Shown here: positions 36,401 through 48,029 of the stretch, piece after piece
Numbering within the stretch: the first letter of the stretch is position 1
Layout: each line of letters begins with the position of its first letter
NCBI RefSeq assembly: GCF_000711695.1
Contig: NW_013546999.1
Span: 115,823 to 179,822, forward strand
Reading direction: 5' to 3'
DNA: 64,000 nucleotides
Source of the DNA: Tilletiaria anomala UBC 951
Taxonomy: Eukaryota > Basidiomycota > Exobasidiomycetes > Georgefischeriales > Tilletiariaceae
Translations under genes and position numbers: made by a program
Notes under the pieces: model-generated
Databases searched by the model: none
Told to the model about the DNA's origin: nothing
The model's input: the letters and a program-made list of their open reading frames with translations, nothing else

Positions 36401-36442
36401 AGAACAACAGCAATAACAGGGAGAGCGAAGGGCAAGCGATAG
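33423..36442 (+). CDS. MIF2: Inner kinetochore protein CENP-C/Mif2
   Basis: Binds the centromeric CENP-A nucleosome and links it to the outer kinetochore. Exons 33423-33786, 33945-35468, 35543-35703 and 35789-36442 give 900 residues. The N-terminus (residues 1-20, Arg-rich, RTGLRIS) fits a Mis12-complex contact, followed by a poly-Asp/Glu stretch. The CENP-C motif is at about residues 474-497: RRSKRHRYQPLEWWRGERA. The cupin dimerisation fold spans exons 3 and 4: IRVRKAHNATFAFEKVFG, FVVLQGAARVTVNRSTFLVA and GGMFFVPKGNNYGIEN. After the cupin there is an extra disordered tail of about 165 residues, first Gly/Ala-rich, then strongly acidic (DPEEQGEEEDAEPPEEPEED), then basic (GARGKQGG...RAKGKR). 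Mif2 proteins usually end at or shortly after the cupin, so the tail is unusual. Two genes from shugoshin. Confidence 0.95.
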
Positions 36443-36525
36443 CTTCCTTGCGAGAAAGATCTTGTATTGCATACTTTGCAGTGGTCCATGGGCTATTGCA
36501 ACTGACGTGCCTAATTACACTACGA

Positions 36526-37532
36526 TCATGATCGTATTGTTTTCTTTCGGGTTTGACGGCTACCTCTCTGCATCGTGGACCGTTGCGCGTTGCGTGTACA
36601 GAGCCTTTCAACACCCGTAAGGATAACTTTGATGAGCTCATCCATTGGAGCAGTAGCGCACTGTAACGTGAGGTGTACAGTAAGGACATGTCCATCTTTG
36701 GCCCACTGGCTGATGGCGCTGCGCAGGGAGGTGTTGGGCTGAATTTCAAACTGCCCAACGCGTCGACCAGCGAGGACATGCTCGAGTGCAAATATGGTCC
36801 GTGTCCTGCATTGGTTGCGCACCACGGCGGCTTTGTGCACGCGTTTTTTACCGGCGACAACGAGGACGCGCAGCACCCGCTGCTCAGCCTCGCGCAGAGC
36901 AGCCTCTTGTGCGGCGAGCAGAGCAGAGCGCGCGTTCGCATCGGTCAGCAAACTGACAGGAACGCCGAAACGAATATTGTCATATTCTGAAGATGCGCTG
37001 GGGACGAGGCCTTCCGGCAAGGACACTTCGTCGAGCTGTGTCGGACCGAAGAGCTGGGTGCCATAACGCGCCTCCGCGAATCTCAGGGGATCGAGCCATT
37101 TGTCCTTAAATGCGCTTCTTGTGATTAGGTCTGGTAAGAACGGTGGCTTGTAGTGGGAAGGCTGCCGTGGGACACGATGCAGGACAAAGCTCAATAGCGA
37201 TGATCGAAAGCTACCAATGCTGAACTTGTTCCCAATGAAGGTTGCAGGAGGGAAGGCTGCACGCTGAACTGGTTTCACCTGGTTTACGGGAGCGGGAAAA
37301 TCAGTTTGGTGGCACACAAACTAGATCAGAACACAAGCTTATGACATACTTTGACGGGCTTGGAGGACGTAGAGCTTTCGTTATTTGCAGCATTTAACCG
37401 GCTGGCATATCGCGGGGTAGGCGATAAAGCTGCTTGCCGGTAGGTCACACGAAGGAATGAAAATGCCTTTGGACATTGGAAGCCTGTCATCAACCTCCCT
37501 CCAAAGTTTGTCCGATATGAAGAGAGGAGCAT
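36526..37532 (-). CDS. Unknown, probably mitochondrial protein
   Basis: Two exons, 37532-37350 and 37278-36526, joined in phase 0 with GTATGT donor and CAG acceptor, give about 311 residues; an in-frame ATG at 37490 is an alternative start. The N-terminus is rich in Arg, Ser and hydrophobics without acids (FSFLRVTYRQAALSPTPRYA), like a mitochondrial presequence. A central part reads PPFLPDLITRSAFKDKWLDP. A helix (AALREAEQRVLRVLVVAG) leads into a basic segment KKRVHKAAVVRNQCRTRT, whose pattern recalls the AVxRNRxKR segment of RNase P proteins or a ribosomal protein, but the match is too weak to name. The C-terminus is very basic. The 3' end lies 83 bases from that of CENP-C; the start is divergent from shugoshin. 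Confidence 0.65.
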
Positions 37533-38377
37533 GACCGTAATGAAAGTCTCATGCTTGAGCTGCAGGTGCCGACTGATTAAGCAGAGGCGGAGAGGATAAA
37601 GAATTGAAGGGATTGCCCCAAGCCTGCAGGAGGGAATAGTAATATGGGTCAGTTGAATGCCGAGTAACCACGGTACCATGGCCTGTTGTCCCGATAGTTC
37701 CCTCCATTTCGAGCTTTTGCGACTAAAAGTCTGTGTTCAGAACGAGTAGGCAATACGTTTGTGTGTCCTCCTGATCGATGGCTTGTGAGGCCATTCGCTC
37801 GGTACAGGTCTGTGTTGATATTATCATCCTATGAAGCCCTCTGTCGCTTGGCCCGCTCCATCGACATCTGCTGCGATCCAAGTACTCACTTTGATGACAA
37901 CTACATTTTCTTGTTTGCGACTTTAAATCAAAGTAGATGGTGGATGGGGGGGTAAAGGGGAAAGGCAGGGAGTGAAGAAAGCGATGGTTAATAAATAGAA
38001 GAAAGAGAGCAGAGAAAGTCAAAATTTGCCGTCTGCCGCGGGACTTGCGAGCCAACCGACTGGGATTTTGGTCACGTGATGCAAAACGCGTTGCGCGTTA
38101 GCTGGGGAAGCGCCCATTCAACCTGTTGGTGTCGAGAGCGCCGCGACTGGTCCTAAAAAGCCTCTCTCTTCCTTGCTTCATTGGTGACCTATCCCGATCA
38201 TGACCATGGTCCGTGGTAGTTCTCTCCTTGGGTCAACTTGATCTGCAGAGACCGCTGCGCATAACACAGGCCGATTTCAGCACCAGTTGCGCCTCCCGTC
38301 GGGAACTTTGTGCACCCGAGGAACGCGAGCTGCGTGATAGGTTCAATCTGCTTTTGGCAAGGACTCGCGCCGCCAGC
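37533..38377. promoter_or_regulatory. Divergent promoter of the mitochondrial protein and shugoshin
   Basis: 845 bases. It contains GTCACGTGA (38071-38079, CBF1/bHLH-type E-box) and ACGCGT (38086-38091, MCB core), with a second near-MCB GCGCGTTA just after, all about 290 bases upstream of the shugoshin ATG. The remainder shows no gene. Confidence 0.5.
38071..38091. promoter_or_regulatory. E-box plus MCB-like element upstream of shugoshin
   Basis: GTCACGTGA at 38071-38079 and ACGCGT at 38086-38091. MCB is the MBF-binding core of G1/S genes; CACGTG is the Cbf1-type site. Motifs seen, function inferred. Confidence 0.45.
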
Positions 38378-41300
38378 ATGCCCCCAGCGACGAGGCGCGA
38401 GCTCAGGATCAGCGGGATCAATGGCATCAACAGCCATACACTGGCAATGGATGATGTGTTAGATACATTCGAGCAGTGTGAGTCTGGTCGTGTCTGTGCA
38501 ATGCTGCTGTTCTCCGTCTGCCTTTGCTGCATTCTGGCGAAGGCATTCACTGACATTCCGCCGCGCGCCCTTACATTCGTCGCATCCTACAGTCAAACGC
38601 AAGCACATCACCCAGAATCGTGACATCATAAAAAACAATGCACTTGCTCAGCTCCGTATCCGCGAGCTGGAGAGTAGAATGCAAGATCTAGAGGCCGAGC
38701 GGGCGGCACAGGCGCTCGAATTCGTGCGGGCCCAGGCCCAGCTCGATCGGTTCGAGCACCAGATCCGCTGCGTCGAAATCGGCTGGAAGGTCATGAGTCA
38801 GGGATTACCGCCGGGGTTTCGAGACCTGGCTGCACAATCTGAGGCCAGGAGAGGAGGAGTTGCTGATGTATGGAGACAACTCGTCCCGATCGAGCCACAT
38901 CGTCGACCGCCACGGCACATCTCACTCGAGAATTCGACGCTTCCCGCAGGTGTCGTCCGGTCCATCGCTCGGAATCCATCCGCAAATCTTCAAACTTTGA
39001 CGGAAGTGTCCTCCGCGCAAGAAGGCTTTCGTGACATGCCACTCAGTGCCGCTCCCCACGGACACCGCTCCATCCCCGAAAAGTGGCAAGGTCCCGGGGC
39101 GCACCAATGGTATGCCAGTGGGGTTTCCCACCAGCTGGCCGAAAACAAGTCTCGAAACCCGACACCACGGCAAGAGCAAACTTCCCTCTTTCCCCCCTTC
39201 TCAGAACCAGCGACTCAGAGCGATTTGATGGCTGTCTTCCCTCCATCTTCGGGGTCGTCCGACGTACCTGACGATGACTCGCAATCTGAGTATGAAGAAG
39301 ACTTCCGAGGTGCATCCGACACGGCCGGTCTCTTTGGCACATCCATGCCGGTGCAACGCCGAGTGCTTGGGCGCGACCGAAAGCCTGCACGGTCGCGCGA
39401 CCCATCTGCCCTTCTGTGGTCGTCTACCGCTGGTGGGCAGGATCGCCAAACGAGCGGCATTCCCGATCCACCCGATGCAAGTATCTCTGGCGCGGTTGGT
39501 GAGCCGCGCATGATCGATATCGACGGCGCGCCTAGCCCCATCAGCTCGCCGGCCCTTGATTTTGACGCGCATTGGGCAGCTGTGGCAACGGCTCCGATTC
39601 TACACACGCAGGCACATGTGCTGGAGATACCCAGCGAGAGCGAGGATGAACATATCGCAACAAGCGGTGCGAAGAGGAAGAAGCGGGCCGGAGCTGGTGC
39701 CAAGGCTGGCAAGCGTACTTCTAGACGAAATAGCGGCATGCTGTCCGTACATGCGCCACGAGACCATGCAACAGGAGGTGAGGACAGCGAGGCGGCGACC
39801 GATTCGGATGCTGGGTTATCCCGTATGTCATCTTTCAGCTCCTTGCTATCTGGCCTTAGCGAATTTGACACAGAGGAGGAAATGGATGGTGAAGTTACGC
39901 CGGGGGTCTCTATGACCAAACTTCCAGAATCGAACGCAGCCGGCCTGAACGCCCCGCTGACTGCCGGCGCGCTCGGGGCATCATCAAAGGCAAGGAGTGA
40001 CGCGGACGTTGGAGATACAGTCAAGGGTGCGAGAAAGAAGGCTGCAAAGGCTGACTTCGAAGGTTCAAAATCATCTGGTAAGTTTTGTTGCCGCCTGTTG
40101 CAGCGCAATGTTAATTTATCGTCCATTTTAATAGCAGGTGGCATGGCGCTCGGAGGCCGAAAGCGGAAAGTTCCTACCCTGGAAGACGAAGAGACTGTTC
40201 TTTCATTACCGAGGCCCTCAACCGCATCCACACTTCTAGCTGACGGCGAAGAGCTTTTCGGGCGGGCGCAGCGCACGCGCAAGAGTGTCAACTACGCCCT
40301 TCCCAAGCTCAACACCAAGATGCGCAAGCCAGATCCAACGGACCTCGTTCCTGCCGCCAACGACGGCAGTAGCCGATCAAGCACCCGTGGCCATCCCTCT
40401 GCCAGGCACGCTGCCTCCACTGGTGACCTGGCCGAGATCAGGAAGCAAAGATTGAGCAATTCGGCGGAGAAGGACAAGGGGAATTCGAATTACCAAGCCG
40501 AAGCGGCCACACCGCTCGTCAGAAAGATTTCCAAGATAGAACTGCAGGGCAAAGACGATGAGGTCGTTGAAGACTCCCCTACGGGCGAGGATGCGCACGA
40601 CACCCCTGATGCAGATACAACAGAAACCGTGCGCTTACTACAAAAAGGTCGTCGACACTCAAAGGCAGCATTGGTGGCCAATACTGACAGCAACAGCGCA
40701 AGAGGCGATGAAGCAGAGTCCAAGGCATTCGATGACACCACCGTAAATCCTATGAAGAGGGCCGGTCACAACGGAACTGAACGCCCTGCACTGCGGCGAG
40801 CTTCGCAATCCATCAACATCCCCGTCGATGAGCCCGCGACGAGAAGCGGCCTCTCGAGGTCATCTTCAGAAAGCGTCGCCACGGTTAAGGGCACCATCAG
40901 CGCCACGCCAAGCAGGGGTGCTCGCAAAGTGAGCGTCACCACAACAAAGCCGGTAGCGAGGCGCGACCGGCCGAAGACGCTCTCCGCTACGATGGTAGCC
41001 AGGGAGGGCCTCCTTCAAGAATCTTCCACCGTCGGCCCTTCCGGCGGGTCCACTTGGAGTGGACCTCAACGGCCAAGCTTACGCGCTGCGCTGGCGAACA
41101 CGTCAGGTGACAAGGCTGAACTGGCGGCGGCGCGTAGCTTGGCGCCGCCTGGCAATACTACAAGTTCAGACGGTCGGATCAGTCCGGCGCTTTCCACCAC
41201 TTCGAGCGCAGGATCGTCGGTGGGCACAGCGATGAGGTCCGTCCAGCCGTCGAGCTCCTCTCAACCGGCCTTGTCGCGAGTCTCGTCGATGCAGAAGAAG

Positions 41301-41447
41301 CCAGGAGCAACGGGAATGCTGGCGGGTAAGACAGGTTCGAAGGCGCCTAGTGCGGCCACCACCGGTCTGTCTTCTGATGCTGCAGTCAAAGATCAAGGCG
41401 AAGGCAAGAGAACAGCACGTCGAACGAGTAGCCAGGCGGCGGCTTGA
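38378..41447 (+). CDS. SGO1: Shugoshin, cohesin protector
   Basis: Recruits PP2A to centromeres to shield cohesin and supports bi-orientation. Exons 38378-38477, 38593-40077 and 40138-41447 give 964 residues. The conserved N-terminal coiled coil begins at the first junction: FKRKHITQNRDIIKNNALAQ, followed by LRIRELESRMQDLEAERAAQ. The C-terminal basic SGO motif that binds phosphorylated histone H2A is RRKVP-type upstream and TRKSVNYALPKLNTKMRKPD at about residues 574-593. The long middle and C-terminal parts are disordered, Ser/Ala/Lys-rich. The open frame upstream starts with GTG (38213), so ATG 38378 was chosen. Intron 2 (60 nt, GTAAGT...CAG) keeps the frame open if retained. The 3' end is 60 bases from the convergent kinase gene. 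Confidence 0.93.
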
Positions 41448-41507
41448 GAGTGTATGTTACATGCTCCAGGATAGAATTATTTTTCACCATAGGCTCTTTC
41501 GTTCTCC

Positions 41508-42425
41508 TTATAATCGCTGCAAAAGATCCTCAACCAGAGATACCACCGTCTGTAATCCTTTCAAGACACCCTCGTCCGGACCTTCTCCTTGCGCTAATCG
41601 TGCATGAGCAAAGTCGATGAGTTTTACATTTGCGACTGGAATAGCGGATCCTGACGCTGTCCATGTTGACAACCTGGATGCCAGTGTGTTGGAGTCGCCT
41701 TCATAAACAACCAATAGACTTCCTCCCCGCATCCTTACTTCTAAGTGTGAGGCCAGGTCCGCCGCAAGTTTGAGCTGCGGCAAAATGAATGACTTGAGGA
41801 GCTCAGCAACATGCAGATGGGGAAGCGCCACCGGTGCTTGTGCAGGCGCTTCTTCTCCTGCTGCCGTGACTATCGTCATAAATTCGTTCCAATCGTCGTT
41901 GTTCGCGCAACCAAAGAACAACCTAACTCCAGTCGGGAGCATCTCCGTGACAATCGTCTTGCCGAAAGCTTTTGATGTGGGGATAGCGCATTGAGCGGCG
42001 TTGTCCCAGACTTGCCAGCCAGTCAAGCGGATGCCGTCTGTCCACGAAGTGGTGCTTCTAGCTGCCGCATCCATGCGATCGCGTTTCTCTACCGTGGCAC
42101 GCTCATCCCACAATTGCGAGCCAAGCTTGATGTCGAGCACATTTGGATGCACGAATCCGTGGGTGAGATTTTCAATGGCGACTGCAGTGTTTTGTTTATC
42201 GGAGCCATTTGGTTCTTCAGATGCGGGCTGGGATCCGTGGTACGAAGGCATGAGCGCCAGCAGGCGGGTGAAAGGGCCGGTAGTGCCTGTTTCGGCACTT
42301 GCAGCTTTTTGAACTTGCTCGTAGAAGTCAGCTTCGTACTTGCTTGTCAACTTAACGATCCTTGTCCCTCCGTCCAGCAAAGAGATCCCTCCAGGATGCC
42401 CTGCCACCTGGAACTGTAGGTCCAT
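41508..42425 (-). CDS. ARG82: Inositol polyphosphate multikinase (Arg82/IPMK family)
   Basis: Phosphorylates inositol trisphosphate to higher inositol phosphates; the yeast homologue also acts in arginine and phosphate gene control. Single exon of 305 residues, typical for the family. Motifs: QVAGHPGG at the N-terminus, ATP-binding IVKLTSKYEADFYEQ, the inositol-phosphate kinase core NVLDIKLGSQLWDE (PxxxDxKxG type with Leu for Pro), TSWTDGIRLTGWQVW and the metal-binding LIDFAHARL. The frame extends upstream to a GTG at 42485, but ATG 42425 (MDLQFQVAGH) aligns with family starts. Confidence 0.92.
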   Translation of the reverse strand: MDLQFQVAGHPGGISLLDGGTRIVKLTSKYEADFYEQVQKAASAETGTTGPFTRLLALMPSYHGSQPASEEPNGSDKQNTAVAIENLTHGFVHPNVLDIKLGSQLWDERATVEKRDRMDAAARSTTSWTDGIRLTGWQVWDNAAQCAIPTSKAFGKTIVTEMLPTGVRLFFGCANNDDWNEFMTIVTAAGEEAPAQAPVALPHLHVAELLKSFILPQLKLAADLASHLEVRMRGGSLLVVYEGDSNTLASRLSTWTASGSAIPVANVKLIDFAHARLAQGEGPDEGVLKGLQTVVSLVEDLLQRL

Positions 42426-43077
42426 TATAGCTAGGGCACGTGGGCCGAAGGCTGGGTCGATTATCGAAGGGACGGTGCCCAGCACGGCCTGCCACGGAGT
42501 TGACTTTCAGGAATCCAGACGCAGATTTCGAAAAGTTCAAAATGCAAAGCTACGGTACACCGGGCTTTCGGCAAGCTCCCATGAGTAGCGATCAGTCACC
42601 AGTAACAGGGCTTTTTAGGGAATAGAATGTACCCGAGTTGAGTGTTTCAAGAAGGAAACCTTAATGAAAGCGATGCAGTCTTAAGGTTGCGTTGCACAGT
42701 CCAGCCGCACCCAGCACCCCAGACGAAGATGACTATAGGCTGATGAGGTGTTGAATATCCAGCAACAATATAGTTCCCGCACAGAACCCACAGTCAAGCG
42801 CACTGTGCACAAACAGAAAAACCCTCGCCTGAGAAGTGGGACCTAGTGAGACGTCACCCGCTGATGGCGGTGCAATGGAAGCAGTTCAGCTCCTTCTCGA
42901 AGCCGGGCCTTGTACGCCCTGCTCGACGAGAGTAATCCTTGCTTGGCGTGTGGCACTCGAAGTTTCGTGCTCGTCCTACCTCGAATTGTTGTACATCCAA
43001 TGTGGTGAAACGGTAGCAAGGTACAAGCACATAGGGATTGCAAAAATGACAACAGGGTTGATCGATTGAATCGGAGC
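42426..43077. other. Intergenic region between the kinase and Gid4
   Basis: 652 bases forming the kinase upstream region and the Gid4 3' flank. No gene or strong motif seen. Confidence 0.4.
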
Positions 43078-45913
43078 TCAACGAAGCTCGAAGTAAGAGC
43101 TGGAACGCTCTGGCACGTGCGCAAGCGATAACTGTTGGTATCTGCAGGAAATTGAGAGTCCAAGAACAAAAAAGACGAATCGCGAAGGAGTGGAAAATGT
43201 CAAGAAGTGCATGGGCATATTGAGCTCAGTAGGAGCGGAAAAGGGGACCCCGTGCCGGCCTCTTAGATACTCACGGTTCTGAATTCTCATGGAAATAGTA
43301 CCCGCTCATCCTACCCGCCATACCACATGCCTCTGCAATCGATGCCATGTCGGGCAATGTTGGGCTTGTGGGCGACGATGGGTCTGTCATAATGGACGAT
43401 ACCGTGACATTGCCATGCGCGGGTGGTGCAGCGCCGACGGTGGTCCAGTAGCCCGATGTGTGCGCATCGGACAGACGTCCGCGGGTCTGGCTCTGCGGCC
43501 GGCGTAATTGCACGCCGGGCGAAGTGGGTGGGCTGGAGCCTGCGGCGGCGGCTGATGAGGACGATGGCGAAGTAAAATATCTGCTCAAATTATCGTCGCC
43601 CAATTCTACGCAGACATAGTAAAATCCGGCATAGCTAGCACCATTGATGTCGCGTTCGCGCACGCGATGATCAGGCACGAGGAAGCGTTCCTTCCACCGC
43701 ATGAAGACGTATGGCTTGTTGAGGTGGTTGAACGTCAGCGCAGGCTTTACGAGCGCAGGCTTCAGCGGTCGAAAAGGCAAGAAGCGTGACCAATGCTTCT
43801 GATCGTCCGCCTCCGTCGCGCCCCATTTCCCCGTGATGAAGCCGTGCTTAGAGCCAATGATCTCAGCATCAAAGTATGTTGTCAGCTCCGGCCAGTCCTC
43901 CGTCAAGCCGCGGATGTTGAGGTACCCGCAGAGCATCGACGACGGCAGGTCAACATTGACGATGCGCACGCTGACATCGTACGTGCTTCTTCCGCTCCTT
44001 TGTGTCCCGGTAAACAGGGCTCCAGGGTACAGGCAGCCGATCCCTTGAGGCGGGAGTCGCTTGCGAGACAGCTCCGGCAGAGGGTCCGGCTTGCGCACAT
44101 TGAACCAAGATGTGTGCTTGGCGATGCCCTCTCCCTCCTCTTTGGTTGCGTCCTCTCTCATGGCATCATCGCCATCGCCGTCCACGTAAACCTTGGCGTC
44201 AAGAGCATTCGGCAGTTCCTGATGCAAAGGCGCGCCAGTTCTGCTGGAAATGCGAGCTCTGAGCTGCGCTGCACCCAGCGTGCCAATCCTTGGGCGCGTC
44301 ATGCCCGCCGGACCGTACTTGCTGTCAAACTCAAATAGCGGTATGGGGGTCGTCTCCGCCAAGGATGCAGCGAACGACTGCGCGGTGGGACAGGTAGAAG
44401 AGCCAGAGCGACTAAGCCTGCGCGACGACAAACGCCTTATCCGGGATCCTCCGCCACCGCCGGCGGCACTTCCACTGATGCTGGAGCTGGCACTCATTGC
44501 CCCCGAGCTCACAGCCCTGCTCCTTCCAAAGTTGACCATGGGCTCATTTGGCCCGTCCCCGACATGGCTTTGGCCCGTCGAGCTCTGGCTGCGCGAGAAG
44601 CTGCCCGTGCGTCCCTCTCTGACTGCACGTTCATCTGCAATGTAGAATCCCGCAGCCAGAGACGGCAAGGCCGGCTGTTGCTGGGTGCTACTTGCGAAGG
44701 AGCGTCCACGCGTGCGCGTTCCGCTCGCACTGTGGATCGAGGTGGGCGACGCACTCGGGGCCCACACCGAGGAGGCATGGGCAATATTGGGCGGCGACGA
44801 CGTAACTCGTGAGAGCGGCGGGAAATCGAGGTCTTCCGCTATGGAATCGACGCTGCGAGCAAGGCTTATGTCGGCCGCATCTTCCCGAGTATCGTCGCCG
44901 GCTCCAATAGAGATGGGGCCAGATCGAACGGGAGAGGTAGTTAGATTGGCCCAGGGTGCTGGGCGCCAGGCTCTTGTCGGACTTGTGCGGGGCGAATTTG
45001 TTGCCTCACCGGGAGCAGAAGGTGCAGCACCAGTATTAGCAGTTTCGTGTACGCTGATTGGATCCAACGTAAGGGTCACGTCAGCGCCACTAGCTGTGTC
45101 GCGACTGCTAACAACGCGAAACGCCGGTGGTATTGAGATATTCGTTGGGCGAATCTGCATTGAACGCGATGCGCCGCTCGCGCCACCAAGCGTGGCTGTT
45201 GCTCGCGGTGTTGCGGCGCCACTTGGTGTTTCCGAGAAGATGCCATGCTGGTCCAATGCAGCATCGTTGTTCTCCGACGCGTCAGCCTGGAGCCCCCGAG
45301 GCGCTGCGACCTCGACCGAGCTCACAGCAACAGCACATGCCGTGCATATTGGCCTGCGCTGCCGGTCCGCATGTATGTTTTCCGCCAGTTCGGCCGCTGA
45401 AGCAACGATACTGCGGGTTGCGCTGCCGCTGCTGGCTTGTAGCAATGCTTGCGCTAAGGATGACGTATGGAATCCAGGCGGCGCGAATGCGATCGATGAC
45501 GGACTGGGTAAAGGCGCCGCCGCAGGCGCAGGTGCTGTTGCTGCTACTATAACTGTCGTGGTGGACGATGTTGGGTTAGTCAGCAAATTTACGTCTTGCA
45601 ATGATGTAGCATCACGCGAGCGTGTTGTAGTAGCTTGCGCCTCGATGACGTTGCCGCACGCAGCACACCATTTTCTCTGTTGTTGCTGCTGTTGCGGCAG
45701 ATGCAGAGGCTGAGAAGATTCTGTGTCGTGTGATGTACCTCCATGGGCTGGCACTGAGGGTGGTGATGTTGCATTGCTGTCCACGCGCGGTGCCCCACCC
45801 GCTTCGGCTGTGGCATTGGCGGGCGATAGCGATGGTATCGGTGCCATCTGTTCGTCGTTGCCGCCACCACCGCTTCCACTGGAATGCAGCAGCAGCGAAG
45901 GACCGGGTGCCAT
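43078..45913 (-). CDS. GID4: Gid4/Vid24, substrate receptor of the GID ubiquitin ligase
   Basis: Recognises N-terminal Pro degrons of gluconeogenic enzymes for the GID/CTLH E3 ligase after glucose return. Exons 45913-43275 and 43141-43078 give 900 residues. The Vid24 beta-barrel occupies the last 280: LPPQGIGCLYPGALFTGTQR, SMLCGYLNIRGLTEDWPELT, FFDAE-type TYFDAEIIG, FITGKWGA, MRWKERFLVPDH and ASYAGFYYVCVEL. The 64-nt last exon completes the conserved end (GYYFHENSEP joined to YQQLSLAHVPE). The N-terminal 620 residues are Ser/Ala/Thr-rich, with two Cys pairs: KWCAACGNVIEAQ and RPICTACAVAV, about 100 residues apart, which could form a split zinc site. The upstream frame begins with TTG, so ATG 45913 was chosen; an additional 5' exon cannot be excluded. 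Confidence 0.94.
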
Positions 45914-48029
45914 CGTGAAAGCAGCTTCGGGTGGTGAAGCGATACCTCGACGGTGATGCGACGGAGAAGCGCGTCGTTCTATCAATCAGCGGACTGGGCA
46001 TGAGACTGCTACTTCAAAAGGGGGCGACTGAGCGCCTGCTCAGCGGCGGCAACGTCGCGGGGCGAGTCCATGATGGGCGCAACTCCATCCACAACAGTGA
46101 GCACGACTGGCTTACACACCTCTATGAAATGTGAGCCCTTGTGCAAGAGAGCCTGGCAGTCTGGCGTGTCCAAGGGTGATACGCTCACGAGGTCGAGAAA
46201 GGGAAAGCGAAGATGGAGTTGGGTGGCTGGGGTTGTGCATGTGGGAGGGCACATGCAAAGCGCCAGTCTTCAAGGGACTCCCCCCGCAAACCACTTTAGA
46301 GAAGGCGGGCAATTCTCTATACCTCAAGGGTCCTTCATCCTTTCTAGCATGTATTGCATCTAGCCGCACCCCTTCGTCGGATGGCGCTTGAGCGGTGTTT
46401 CGGCTCAGAAACGAACATCTTTCAGTACTATGTGCGTGACTCTTCGTGTGATCAGATGGTTACCCTATTGGCAGCTCACGAGCAGCTTCTACGCTGTGAC
46501 GCCGAAAAGAGGATCCCAGAGCGCATGGCTGTGAACCCTATAGGATCTGAACGCTATCGCACCGCTCAATCCTAAAAGCGCCGCCGACCAGTTTCGTCTA
46601 ACGAGTACTGCTACCCACTGCATCCACTTTTTTACCCAATGCACCGGTTAACCCCGCCTCTGCCGTCATGTTCCCTTCCAATAGCGAGCGCGGGGTTCGC
46701 TTCACCTCAAGTGTCGTGCACACCCTGCCATCATCCGCAATTCTGACCCACCTTATGCATCTATTAATAGCTATAGCACCACTTCCAGACGAATATGCTT
46801 ATCTCACGACTGTGTATGGCGTAAACAAGCGCCAGCGGGCATGCCAGACCCAAAGCGAAGGCCAGGGGTTATAGCGTTGATGGGAGCGGAGCCTCCAGGT
46901 TCCAGGCTCTCAGCTTGCGGTCTGCGCAGAGGGGAGGCACTGGTACAGCAGAGAAGTAAGACTTAATACTAGATTTGTGTCTTTCAACAAGAATCGTTCA
47001 AATAGACCTAGCTCCCCTCGAGGCGTCGACCCCTCCAGCTAAAGTCCTGTCGTCTCTGGGTGGAGTAGACGGATATGGTTGAGCGTCTGTATTCTTCGGC
47101 CGAATTCAACTTTTGATGCTTGTTGTCACTCGGCCGAGAATCAAACCGACGTCATTGTCTCGCGGTTGACCATCGGTGGAAGACATCCCAACATGAGCAT
47201 GGTACACTGCACTGAATGTAACACGGGACTCCATGAGCATGATGAATCTGGAACTTGTGAAGACACGAAGAGCATAGTGGACGGACTGTTTAGCAACAGG
47301 CATCGACGTAATTTCCTTGACGCCGGAATCATGGTACCATGGACGTTGTTGCGAGCGTCTCTGTTATGCTGAACAAGACCCTGCCAAACGCGACGCGAAC
47401 GAGCGAGCCGCGAAGCATTGTATATGCGCGCTCGAGCGGATCGCAGCTTCCAATATCTCGATCGCAATATTTGACATTCAGATTGATTCTGCTGCAGTAC
47501 GCAAGGCCAGCTACGAGAAACCGGGCGAGACAAGTTCGCAGAGAAATTCACTCCCAGCAGCCATGATTGGCCACGCATTCATCAAGCTGACCAGGAGCCA
47601 TTCGAATCGGTTTTATTCGATAAGCCCCTGCTTTAAAATTATCAATGACTACCGACTGCTCCACTCCTCCAAGCTCTGCCTTTCTGCTACGCTCTCAGGA
47701 AGAGCATCAAGGGCATTCATCTCATATACTACTACGACATCGAAAATCTAGAGATGCCCACCCCTCAAAAGTGGAAACAAGGGATGTGCTTTGTGAAAGA
47801 GTCACAGTGGGCGTGTAGCGCGACGCTTCCATTCTGCGATGTCCAGGAGAGACCAAGCTGAACCATTACTGTATGTTGGCCTTAGTGAAAATCTGCAGTT
47901 GTGTATGAAGTTCACGGTGGCCCAATGGTGGGGCGCACGAATTACCATGCGGTCGACGACCAATACATCAGGCCGGGCAAACTGGGGCTAGCCAACTCGC
48001 TCGAATAGATGCCGCTCTCATGTCGGACC
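45914..48029. other. Long gene-poor region upstream of Gid4
   Basis: About 2.1 kb with only short uncoupled open frames on both strands and AT-richer composition than the flanking genes. I see no motif of a known family, tRNA or rRNA. It is the Gid4 upstream region. Confidence 0.45.

Noticed and set aside
39215-40291. Long minus-strand open frame of 358 codons
   Set aside because: Antisense to shugoshin exon 2; Ser/Ala/Pro-rich composition mirrors the sense codons and no family motif is present.
47317-47751. Plus-strand open frame of 144 codons in the gap
   Set aside because: No family motif, no consistent splice partners and composition like the surrounding non-coding DNA.
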